64,000 nt of DNA from Pogonophryne albipinna (Eukaryota; Chordata; Actinopteri; Perciformes; Artedidraconidae). The notes under the pieces were generated by a model. The model saw only the letters and a program-made list of their open reading frames with translations. It had not been told where the DNA came from and did no database searches. Within the stretch, counting starts at the first letter, position 1. The number at the start of each line of letters is the position of its first letter. Both the position numbers and the translations under genes were made by a program. This document shows positions 24,201-30,045 of the stretch, one piece after another. The DNA is taken from NCBI GenBank assembly GCA_028583405.1, contig CM053256.1, positions 23,657,325-23,721,324 on the forward strand, written 5' to 3'.

Positions 24201-25993
24201 TTTAAATAGTTAGCTTAAGTAAGGTCTAGCTTAGATAGCCTAGCTGAAATCGTTAGCTAAATAAAAAGTAAATGGATGACAAAGTTAGCTAAAAGTAATG
24301 GTTAAACTAATGAAAAGGTTAGCAAATAATTAGGAAGATATTGTCTTTTTGAAATAGTTAGCTTAATGGTTAAATTGACCAAATAGTTAGCTAAAATGAA
24401 AGGAACATATTAAATATGTATCTAAAAAGAGTGCATAAATGGTCAAAAAGTTAGCTAAAACCTGTGATAAACCATTGAAATGGTTAGCTAAATGTATTGT
24501 GTAATTTAATAATTAGCATAAATTAATTGTGTAAGTAGTTAGCTGAATGGGGTTATGGATAAACCCTCAATCAACACAATGCTTCTCTACAGGTTAGTTT
24601 GAATGAAAACCTGTAAACTCTTTTGGTCTTGATGACACTATATATTTACAGTACAGTCCTACATTGTGCATGTGATGCACAGCTGACTACTGATGCTGTC
24701 ACAGCTGGGCTGACTCCTTACCATACTACCTGGTCTCCCATCTACCCGTGTTAAAAAACAGATTGGAGGTTTGAAGATGTGTAGTCCGTGTTGTTTCTCT
24801 GATGTCCTGCCATTCCCACCCTCTCCTCAAGTGTTTGGTGGATTAGGCGACTTGCTGATGCCCGCCATTACGCCCCAGAGCACCGGGGGCAGCATGGGAA
24901 CTCCAGTTGCAATGGGAGGCATTGCAGCCGCCCCCCCTCCCAACCCACCTCCTTCTAAAACTGTTGGAGGAGACCTGGACTCCTCATTGGCCAACCTTAT
25001 TGGAGGTAGACAGCTACTTATAACCATTTTTTTCTGTAAATTCATCATTTGTGTTTGTAGATCTAACCTGTCCTTTTTTTCTTCTTCTGTCCAGACCTTG
25101 GAGTAAAGAAGAAGTAAGTGTGTATTTAAATATATACATGTTATAAATGCAGCACTCCAAGCATCAGCAGTATAATGGGATCAATAGCACAGTAAGCCTG
25201 AAGTGTACCCTGATCTCCTTTAGGGACCCACAGAGTGAGAAGAAGCTGACAGGAGGAGCCAACTGGATGCCACATGTAGCTCCCACAAGCTGGGGTACAC
25301 CAGGAGCCCCCATGGTAAGATCTGTATGTACACCGCGTCCCTCACTGTGACATCACATTTCATCTCAAAGGCAGTTTTGCTGATGTACCCTCTTTGTCCT
25401 GTCACTGTAGGGAGGTACCGCCCCCGGAGGTCCCGGGGCTCCAGGAGTCTCCATGGTCCCACCAATGAGCGCACAGCCTGGCTTTGGCATGGTGAGCTTT
25501 AAATCATGCATAACAAAGTCTGTGGATGTCACTGTGACATCAGCTTTTAAAACAGCCTTACTGTATAAACCATAGAAAACTTTGTGAAGGCAGATGATTC
25601 ACTGACATTGCCTTCAAAAATCTCTCATTTGTAATCCCTGTGTTATTAGGCTCCTGCAGGAGGGCCTGGCGCTCCCATGATGCAGCCGATGATGGGGCAG
25701 CCTATGATGGGACAGCCTATGATGAGACCTCCCTATGCTGGGGGGGCGGGAGCTGCACCAGGAGCACCGGTAAGAACATAGTAAATCCCCTGGTGTGTCT
25801 ACACATACTTTAAAAGCAATTATGATTTTGGAATAATCTAACAATTTATAGTCTGTATGAGGAATATTAATTGTATTGTTAAAAGATCCACCAATTTAAT
25901 TTCGTGACTTTTTCTCAGATTCCACTTGTAAGCCAGAGTCCCAAAAAGCCCAAGGACCCTTTGGCAGATCTCGACCTCAAAGACTTCTTATAA
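199..25993 (+). CDS. snap91: snap91 / AP180 clathrin assembly protein, 24 exons, 5' part outside window
   Basis: Spliced CDS with exons 199-292, 723-834, 1432-1538, 1626-1667, 11128-11189, 11465-11473, 11999-12011, 12256-12440, 12540-12625, 13967-13981, 14218-14427, 16098-16175, 17434-17670, 18840-18923, 19219-19287, 20289-20438, 20926-20997, 22801-23016, 24832-25005, 25095-25113, 25224-25314, 25411-25491, 25650-25769 and 25919-25993. Every junction is GT-AG and phases agree throughout, giving 799 residues plus stop. AP180 is the synaptic ANTH-domain adaptor that binds PIP2 membranes and recruits clathrin and AP-2 to recycle synaptic vesicles. The window supplies the C-terminal part of the ANTH domain, then a long Ala/Pro/Ser/Thr-rich disordered region with DLL, DPF, DLF and DIF motifs, and the AP180-type C-terminus [10 protein letters not shown] ... 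[13 protein letters not shown]. That end and the long assembly domain separate it from PICALM. The first ~155 residues lie upstream. Individual exons are listed separately. Confidence 0.95.
723..834 (+). CDS. snap91: snap91 coding exon (ANTH helices)
   Basis: Follows a cag acceptor. Translates from [15 protein letters not shown] to [12 protein letters not shown] and ends in phase 1 before gtacaa. Very close to the conserved ANTH segment of AP180/[15 protein letters not shown](F/Y)ACYNDG. Confidence 0.94.
1432..1538 (+). CDS. snap91: snap91 coding exon (ANTH helices)
   Basis: Begins after ttatccag. Reads [20 protein letters not shown] through [10 protein letters not shown], in phase with the previous exon. 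Corresponds to the conserved [17 protein letters not shown] block of ANTH proteins. Confidence 0.94.
1626..1667 (+). CDS. snap91: snap91 coding exon, 42 nt
   Basis: Codes exactly 14 residues, [14 protein letters not shown], phase 0-0, between tacag and gtaagg. Only one residue differs from mammalian AP180 at the GID-(N/G)DIP motif. A 9.46 kb repeat-rich intron follows. Confidence 0.94.
1724..2229. mobile_element. TTAA-flanked MITE, copy 1
   Basis: Left end AGGGGACCTATCATGC and right end GCATGATAGGTCCACT are inverted repeats of each other, and both sides carry TTAA (1720-1723 and 2230-2233). Length about 506 bp with no transposase. TTAA target duplication with purine-rich ends fits Kolobok- or piggyBac-type non-autonomous elements; I cannot choose between them. 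Related copies occur near 8.2, 32.1 and 61.8 kb. Confidence 0.75.
3226..3350. repeat. Dispersed fish repeat fragment
   Basis: Contains gatgagaagattgatacc and the GCTTAGCTTAGCAT ... GGGGGAAACAGCTAGC block that I recognise as a high-copy interspersed sequence in percomorph genomes. No terminal structures or target duplication are visible, so its class is left open. Confidence 0.5.
4322..5398. mobile_element. Non-autonomous hAT transposon with 8-bp target duplication
   Basis: The 1077-bp element starts CAGGGGTGGGGAACCT and ends AGGTTCCCCAGCCCTG, 16-bp terminal inverted repeats with one mismatch. It is flanked by identical 8-bp copies of ATCTACAG (4314-4321 and 5399-5406), the hAT signature. No transposase frame survives. 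An inner stretch at about 4800-5050 is repeated in inverted orientation at 7290-7540. Confidence 0.88.
5733..6675. repeat. ~830-bp insert flanked by 53-bp direct repeats, with an internal tandem duplication
   Basis: The sequence caatgcaggtagattgtgtt...cctttttcttaa occurs at 5737-5791 and again at 6623-6676. Inside, two partial copies of a unit are visible: acaaaaatgtccact at ~5837 and ~6124, and atcacagtcttggatatgtc at ~6014 and ~6373. The arrangement suggests a duplicating insertion with a degenerate internal tandem repeat. No coding sequence is seen. Confidence 0.65.
7246..8050. repeat. Repeat-derived sequence, partly inverted copy of the 4.3-5.4 kb hAT interior
   Basis: 7290-7540 matches the reverse complement of about 4800-5050, for example catcaatctggtgcactttg. 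The rest includes a short aac run near 7757 and the tract ggcgccgcctatgagcc near 8029, which looks like a transposon edge. Ends and target duplication could not be fixed. Confidence 0.5.
8182..8520. mobile_element. TTAA MITE, truncated copy 2, inverted relative to copy 1
   Basis: Starts AGTGGACCTAT after TTAA at 8178-8181 and follows the reverse complement of copy 1 at 1724-2229 (gggccatacc...acaaaacatgtctgtgaag). The far end is lost near a pure C run at about 8469-8493. Confidence 0.65.
9701..10531. mobile_element. Tc1-like fold-back transposon derivative, 387-bp arms
   Basis: Starts CACTGAACAAAAATATAAAC, ends with its reverse complement, and is flanked by TA on both sides (9699-9700, 10532-10533). 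The arms 9701-10087 and 10144-10531 are almost perfectly complementary over their whole length. The 56-nt loop, read on the plus strand from about 10091, translates [17 protein letters not shown], a Tc1-type transposase stretch (VMVW motif). It is therefore an internally deleted Tc1/mariner-superfamily element whose 3' end has been duplicated in inverted orientation. Each arm carries GGGTTAGGG-type repeats (10048-10068 and complement near 10163-10190). Confidence 0.88.
11128..11189 (+). CDS. snap91: snap91 coding exon (end of ANTH domain)
   Basis: After ttctacag, reads [20 protein letters not shown] and ends in phase 2 before gtaagt. Equivalent to the human segment APSSLMETLEQHLNTLEGKK, the last helix of the ANTH domain. 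Confidence 0.94.
11465..11473 (+). CDS. snap91: snap91 9-nt microexon
   Basis: Nine bases, agaggataa, lie between a pyrimidine-rich acceptor (tgcttaactcag) and a consensus donor (gtaagta). It is phase 2-2 and adds P(split)-E-D-K(split). Inclusion or skipping both keep the frame. It sits at the ANTH/assembly-domain boundary, where AP180-family transcripts are alternatively spliced. Confidence 0.72.
   Translation, partial: RG
11999..12011 (+). CDS. snap91: snap91 13-nt microexon
   Basis: Between tttttgcag and gtaagc, adds (K)SPTK and moves phase 2 to phase 0, which the next exon requires. Without it the downstream frame would be lost unless the upstream junction changes, so it is probably constitutive or replaced by an alternative exon. 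Confidence 0.75.
12256..12440 (+). CDS. snap91: snap91 coding exon, Pro/Ala-rich linker
   Basis: Follows tttttgctgcag. Reads [19 protein letters not shown] and continues with a proline-rich stretch ([20 protein letters not shown]) and TTTTTS, ending before gtaaga. A disordered linker with several PxxP-like sites. Frames on the minus strand here are shadows of this composition. Confidence 0.9.
12540..12625 (+). CDS. snap91: snap91 coding exon with clathrin-box-like LLDLD
   Basis: After gtgatag, reads [18 protein letters not shown] to MTGWG, ending phase 1 before gtgaga. LLDLD fits the clathrin box consensus (L-hydrophobic-x-hydrophobic-acidic); human AP180 has LLDLQ at the matching place. The WG before the junction pairs with DLL in the next exon, like human AWGDLLGE. 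Confidence 0.88.
13967..13981 (+). CDS. snap91: snap91 15-nt microexon encoding DLLAE
   Basis: Fifteen bases between tgttgtgcag and gtgagt, phase 1-1, adding D-L-L-A-E. DLL is the short clathrin-binding motif repeated along AP180. Matching WGDLLGE in human AP180 supports it as real. Skipping it removes one binding motif without shifting the frame. Confidence 0.85.
14218..14427 (+). CDS. snap91: snap91 coding exon, Ala-rich, ends VEMDFFG
   Basis: 210 nt, phase 1-1, after tacaaatag. Begins [19 protein letters not shown], passes an alanine-rich tract coded by mixed GCN codons, and ends AVEMDFFG before gtcagt. The final motif corresponds to VDLFG in human AP180. Confidence 0.9.
14428..16097 (+). 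other. snap91 intron, no other feature
   Basis: AT-rich intron. The only local structure is a short tandem of gctaacat/cgtactaa units near 15300-15340. No exon-like conserved reading frame was seen. Confidence 0.6.
16098..16175 (+). CDS. snap91: snap91 coding exon, [10 protein letters not shown]
   Basis: 78 nt, phase 1-1, after taccctag. Reads [20 protein letters not shown] then DAFGGS before gtgggt. Aligns with human GDAFAASPGEAPAASEG. Confidence 0.9.
17434..17670 (+). CDS. snap91: snap91 coding exon, DPF/DLF/DIF motifs
   Basis: 237 nt, phase 1-1. The acceptor is cttcctgaag. Reads [20 protein letters not shown], a Val/Pro/Thr-rich stretch, and ends TLDIFGG. Aligns to human DPFAPSEGSAEAAPELDLFAM, including the AP-2-binding DPF. 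A possible start further left is excluded because phase and homology both begin at DPF. Confidence 0.9.
17671..18839 (+). other. snap91 intron with gat-rich and gctaac-type low-complexity tracts
   Basis: A tgatgatgat-rich stretch lies at about 17720-17805 directly after the exon, and ttagcaa/gctaac motifs at 18395-18510. No additional exon was supported. Confidence 0.5.
18840..18923 (+). CDS. snap91: snap91 coding exon, DMFDSMPEQ ... VDLFGA
   Basis: 84 nt, phase 1-1, after ttgttcttag. Reads [20 protein letters not shown] then PSVDLFGA before gtacag. Aligns with human DLFESTPE ... PSIDLFS. Confidence 0.9.
19219..19287 (+). CDS. snap91: snap91 coding exon, [13 protein letters not shown]
   Basis: 69 nt, phase 1-1. 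The acceptor is taaattag and the donor gtaagt. Reads [20 protein letters not shown] then IVT. Resembles human GASPVPESSLTADLL. The weakest of the exon calls, because the acceptor context is modest and similarity short. Confidence 0.75.
19288..20288 (+). other. snap91 intron containing a degraded repeat shared with 38.5 kb
   Basis: About 19726-19860 contains tatgctctcttcaaa and, in opposite sense, caaggcagcagaagaccagc; both tracts have counterparts at 38520-38610. It is probably a rearranged dispersed repeat. No exon is seen. Confidence 0.45.
20289..20438 (+). CDS. snap91: snap91 coding exon, Ala/Ser-rich, ends VIDLLG
   Basis: 150 nt, phase 1-1, after ctctcttcag. Reads [18 protein letters not shown], an Ala/Ser/Pro tract and [11 protein letters not shown] before gtactg. 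Human AP180 has SSGVIDLFGDAFG at the corresponding junction. Confidence 0.9.
20926..20997 (+). CDS. snap91: snap91 coding exon, DSFVSP ... GDDLLGG
   Basis: 72 nt, phase 1-1, after ccttgcag. Reads [20 protein letters not shown] then DLLG before gtgagt. Supplies another clathrin-type DLL motif; human has SADLLAGFGG here. Confidence 0.88.
22057..22578. mobile_element. Non-autonomous hAT element with 8-bp target duplication
   Basis: 522 bp, starting CAGGGGTGTCAAACTCA and ending TGAGTTTGACAACCCTG (17-bp inverted ends, one mismatch). Flanked by identical ATCTAGAG copies (22049-22056, 22579-22586). Inserted in a snap91 intron. The ends differ from the 4322-5398 hAT, so it is a separate Charlie-like family. 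Confidence 0.88.
22801..23016 (+). CDS. snap91: snap91 coding exon, (AP)n repeat and NDLLES
   Basis: 216 nt, phase 1-1, after a strong ctccccctcag. Reads [20 protein letters not shown], an AP dipeptide repeat, [14 protein letters not shown], and ends GGFDAS before gtaagt. Human AP180 has PAQNNLLQPNFEAAFG ... SFDPS. A second possible donor 4 nt downstream would break the phase. Confidence 0.88.
23840..24560. repeat. Degenerate ttagctaaa-type repeat tract in snap91 intron
   Basis: For about 700 bp the sequence keeps returning to variants of (a)atggttagctaaa and aatagttagcttaa at irregular 15-60 nt spacing, much denser than chance. It is AT-rich and non-coding. Looks like a decayed minisatellite. 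Confidence 0.6.
24832..25005 (+). CDS. snap91: snap91 coding exon, GLGDLLMP and [11 protein letters not shown]
   Basis: 174 nt, phase 1-1. Acceptor ctctcctcaag, donor gtagac. Reads [15 protein letters not shown], a Gly/Pro-rich part and [14 protein letters not shown]. The [10 protein letters not shown] and DLDSSLA(S/N)LVG blocks are among the best conserved in AP180/PICALM. Confidence 0.92.
25095..25113 (+). CDS. snap91: snap91 19-nt coding exon
   Basis: After ctgtccag, adds DLGVKK, phase 1 to phase 2, before gtaagt. Corresponds to human NLGISGTTTKK, shorter here. Confidence 0.88.
25224..25314 (+). CDS. snap91: snap91 coding exon, [10 protein letters not shown]
   Basis: After ctcctttag, reads [20 protein letters not shown] to GTPGAPM before gtaaga. 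Carries the invariant AP180/PICALM block EKKLTGG(A/S)NW. Confidence 0.94.
25411..25491 (+). CDS. snap91: snap91 coding exon, Gly/Pro-rich
   Basis: 81 nt, phase 0-0, after gtcactgtag. Reads [19 protein letters not shown] then SAQPGFGM before gtgagc. Human has VGQPGAGFGM at the matching end. Confidence 0.9.
25650..25769 (+). CDS. snap91: snap91 coding exon with MMGQP repeats
   Basis: 120 nt, phase 0-0, after gttattag. Contains three near-identical M-M-G/R-Q-P units ending MMRPPYAGG. Human AP180 has QPMMRPPFGAA here. Confidence 0.9.
25919..25993 (+). CDS. snap91: snap91 last coding exon and stop
   Basis: After tttttctcag, reads [20 protein letters not shown] then KDFL and TAA. This is the AP180 C-terminus (human SQSPKKP-AKDPLADLNIKDFL). 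A donor-like cccag|gtatgc only 8 nt after the stop suggests the exon ends at 26001 in the 3' UTR. Confidence 0.95.
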   Translation: MPLVSQSPKKPKDPLADLDLKDFL

Positions 25994-26964
25994 CACCCCA
26001 GGTATGCACTATATATGTAACTGTACATATAGTATATAGAGTATAGTCGCTGACAACTTCATTAAATCGTTAAACATTTATCAAACAACGTTGGTTATTT
26101 CTTTTTTGGGATTGGTTTATCCACAAATAACAGATAATATGTAAAAGTGAATAAGTAAGAGTTCCCTAATAAAAAACTAAAAAGCATATGGTTGGGTTTA
26201 GCCGTTCCAACTGGCGTCTTTTTCAATTACGTAAAAATTAAGTTCAGTGACTTTTTGCAAAATGCCCCTTATTACACACTTAGCTCTTAAGAGGAATATT
26301 TAAAGTAGTCTCTTTTAATGGATCATTGGTTACTAATCAATGCTTTTAAAAGCGACAGTGAGTTGCTATGTATAATGGAATAAGATGGCTCTCGGCTTCA
26401 GATCCTTAAAGTGCCAAAAATACATTTTAAAAACAGCTTCCCAGAGGTCATGGCCTGGTCACTCAAGATAATCATCAGACCTTGTGAGCAATTTCACTTT
26501 GGGACTATTTACTTTACCAGATCACTGCACAGTGGGAAGCATGCATCCACTAATAAACGAGAGCGTAGTGCTTGTGACAGCTCGATGGGCTTTAACCTTA
26601 GCTAGCTCAGGTGAGCTAGCATTATGCTGCACAAGCCTTTTGCCATGAATGGATACATGATTGCTTCTGTGCGCTGAAACAGTTATCTGGTGCAGTTTGA
26701 TATTTTGTGTGCCATGTAGTGTGCTATTTAGTTCCATTTTATTTGAGAGAAGGCAAATCAAACCAGGACATTTTAGATTGATAAATAGCTCTGCAGGTAA
26801 AAGTAATAATATGTATTTTGGCACCATTTTGACATGCATGCATCTAAAGTCATGTAAACACAGCATCAGTATTCATAGAATTTTTTTTTTTAAATGAAAT
26901 GATTGTCTATATGTATATTTTCACTTTTGACCTGACACCTGCTTCTCTGCTTCCTTTCTTCAAG

Positions 26965-28625
26965 CTGCTTTCTTCTCTGGAGCAGGGCCCTCTCAACTTG
27001 TACCTGGTGTCTGTCAACATCTCAGGATGTTCAGCTACTCAACCTTATAAGAGCCTCTTTTCTCCACCCCAACCATCTACACCCCACCCTCTTCCTGTGT
27101 GATGTTGTAGCACAAACTGTGAAAGTGAACCATAGCCGATTATATATATATATATGAGAAAAAAAATACAAGCGTGTGATTATGTAGATGTTCTTATCTT
27201 TTGTCGAAACAAAATCACTCAAAACCCTGACAAAAAAAAGTCCACAAAAGTGAGTGAAAGAAAGTGAAGGCGTATGTGTTTGAATTTCTTTCTGGTGTTG
27301 AGTTGAATGCTGGATGTGCTTTGGTGTCCTAAGCCCCTCCCACCACCCCATATGTGTCCCAGCCTCATTATAAAGGGGGAGGAGCTCTTCTTTGTCCCCC
27401 TCTGATTGGATGAGAGTGACGAACAAAGCCCCGATAGATTTTTCGGAGAAACATGTTGTGTGTTGTTTACAGAAAATTCCTCGCTGATGTACATAGATCT
27501 CTCTGGCGAGGATTACGTCTCTATTCTGTACGTCTGTTGAAGAGAAATATAAATGTGATTCTGACATGAAATTGTAAGTCGTGTGAGTAACCTTATATTT
27601 CCTGTCATCTTTTGAAAGTATTTGGAAACAAATACCTCTATGATTAATATACTGTATATTAAGACAACTTATATGGGCTTCTGAATCATACCAGACCAAG
27701 TGATCCTTTCTGTGGGTTTCGTTTTTTTTACTCGTGGCTTATTTTTCTATGTTTATTTATTTGTCTTCTTGTCTAATGTTATTTATATGATCTGTTTCTG
27801 TTAGAATAATTCTCCATACTGCTGTCCATATTGTTCTGGCATTACTATTAATGAACATATCTTACAATTTACTTCCAGAGAAAATGCTTTAGTACTTCGT
27901 CACAGACTCAAATAACTACAATCTTTTCCTGCGGTTTGACACTACCTATCTGGATATATCTGTTGCCGGTGCTTTCATTATAACTATGACCAGGTCAGTA
28001 TGATTATTGTTGTATTTAATGTAAGATGATCCAATGCCATACCCAACTCTGGAACCGTGAGGATTTTCTTTCGAATCAAAGTTCTGTTTACAATCATTGT
28101 TTCTCACCAAATTGGCTTTTGGACCTAACAGATGTGATGAATGAACAAACTTACACCTGACGTGTTAGAAAACGGCGTTCAATAATGTCACAATCTTCTA
28201 GAATTTGCAAAAATTGGACTGAACATTATTAACGTCCAAGTTGTTTTATTCAATCACTTCTGACCGTTGGCCCATTTTCAATTAAAACAGTTGATAGTGT
28301 TAGTCACAACACAATCCACAGATCTGTTCAGCCATTAGCATCATAAAACAAGCCCCTCTTTCCTTTAACCCCTCTTACAATGTAGTTGATATGGACAGCT
28401 GTAAACCAGTCCGATGTAATGCTTACTCTGTGTGTTGTCTTTTCAGTGGACGAATAAGCAATTGGTTGTGAGCATCTGATATGATTCAGAGAAAATAACG
28501 GAAGATTATTAACATTTTTCATGAAATTGTATTTTTGTTCAGTTGTACATTTATTTTATTTACTATGGCCCACCCCAGTGCATGTAAGCCTTTTGAGGTG
28601 CAATAAATTCAATGATGGATTGAAC
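26965..28625 (+). other. snap91: Probable snap91 3' UTR terminal exon
   Basis: Inferred. A pyrimidine-rich acceptor ending ttctttcttcaag precedes 26965 and would join the donor at 26001. AATAAA at 28602-28607 gives a plausible 3' end near 28620-28630. A 222-codon minus-strand frame inside (27031-27699) has no recognisable protein. Confidence 0.5.
28602..28607 (+). terminator. Candidate polyadenylation signal of snap91
   Basis: AATAAA in the context gtgcaataaattc, the first canonical hexamer I see after the proposed terminal exon. It lies about 0.75 kb before the likely end of the convergent prss35 transcript. Confidence 0.45.
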
Positions 28626-29367
28626 TGCCCATGAAGGATTTATTTATTCCATATAATGTAAAATAGAGAAAGGTCAGATTAAAGGACTATTTCATGAATA
28701 TACATCCCACCACATCAACATTACCAGATTAGTAAGGTGGCTAAAAGCCGGGGGGACTACAGTGGGGTGATTCCTTTGGGTTCGTCACTGTGAGCGACAG
28801 TTTTCCCATTCCACAAAAATATTAATCTGATCTTTCGTATTGAGGATCATCACAAACACACACACAAGTAGTAATCTTGATTTAATGGTTGGTAGTCATT
28901 AATCCGCATCATTAATATCAGATGTTTGGTATTCAAAAGGATACGAATAATTTGTGGACAGAAACAACAAAAAAGTAAAAAACATCACATCCAAGATTTC
29001 ATTTGTTATTATATGGCAACATTGCCTTTGTAATCTTATTAACCAATAGAATTAGAGAAATATCAACAGCTCAAGTATATCATTACATGGTTCATTCCCA
29101 TCTTAACAAAACCCACATATGTAGCCTCACATAAAATACATAGTAACTGCACTAGGCTATCAAAATATATTCTGAGAAATCCCCACCCCCGCCCCCCCAA
29201 TAGAGTTTACAGTTTCATAAATTAGCACCACGTTTTCTGGATAAGCACCGGTATAATTATGTGCACAACAATGAAACCCCATTTCACTGTGTTGCGAGAA
29301 CAGAGAAAAGATGGAGTGATTCACTAATCAGATAAGAAATCTATCCAGGATCCATAATGACCCTTTC

Positions 29368-30045
29368 TTTATTTAGACAGACAAACAATCTTTCTTTTTC
29401 TTTCTTTTTTTTTTTAAGGTAGTTGTAAAAAAAAAACAAAGTTCTAGATCTACAAAATGCAAAACACCAGTTTGTTCAATTAAAATGTTTATAAAAAATG
29501 TTATCTTTATATAGTTCATTTGCGAAACAAAAGTTACATTAATTTCTTCTGGGTCTTTTGTCAAAGCCAATGCACGCGCTCTTCTTTACAGTGGTGGAGA
29601 ACACTTGGAAATGTTCTCCATAAAAAGCCTAGTTTGAATAGAATAAATGTACCAGGGTCAATACACAACCTTTACAACATTGTATCCAAAAAGGTCAAAT
29701 CCTAGAACAAAACAATCCAAATAGAAGAGCAAAACAGCAAAATACACATAATACATATTTTTTTCTCCATTTTCTTAGCAAATAAATTAGAAAAGCTGAC
29801 CAGCCACAGTTCTCTTGACGAAGACAAATTCCTGTTGTTGTCAACACTGAGTCTGTATGGCTGAATGTGGGTTGTGTGTGTGATCTTAGATCTGTGTAAC
29901 AGGAGTCACTGGGAGGCACAGGAGGTAAAAGGGAGGCAGGATTGGGAGAGGCAGTCGTCTGGGCCCCTGGTTGGAGAGTGGGGAGCCTTTAGTATAGAGG
30001 TGGAATGGGAGAGGGTTGGTGGTCCAGGGGGGATCCTGTGTTTTT
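29368..30045 (-). other. prss35: Probable prss35 3' UTR
   Basis: Inferred from the stop codon at 30046-30048 to a minus-strand AATAAA (tttatt at 29368-29373 on the plus strand). The tract is AT-rich with poly-A/T runs near 29397-29437 and has no other gene. An alternative signal lies near 28637-28645. Confidence 0.4.

Noticed and set aside
27031..27699. 222-codon minus-strand open frame
   Set aside because: Lies in the probable snap91 3' UTR, low-complexity and aromatic-rich composition, no domain, no splice or promoter context. Best explained as chance.
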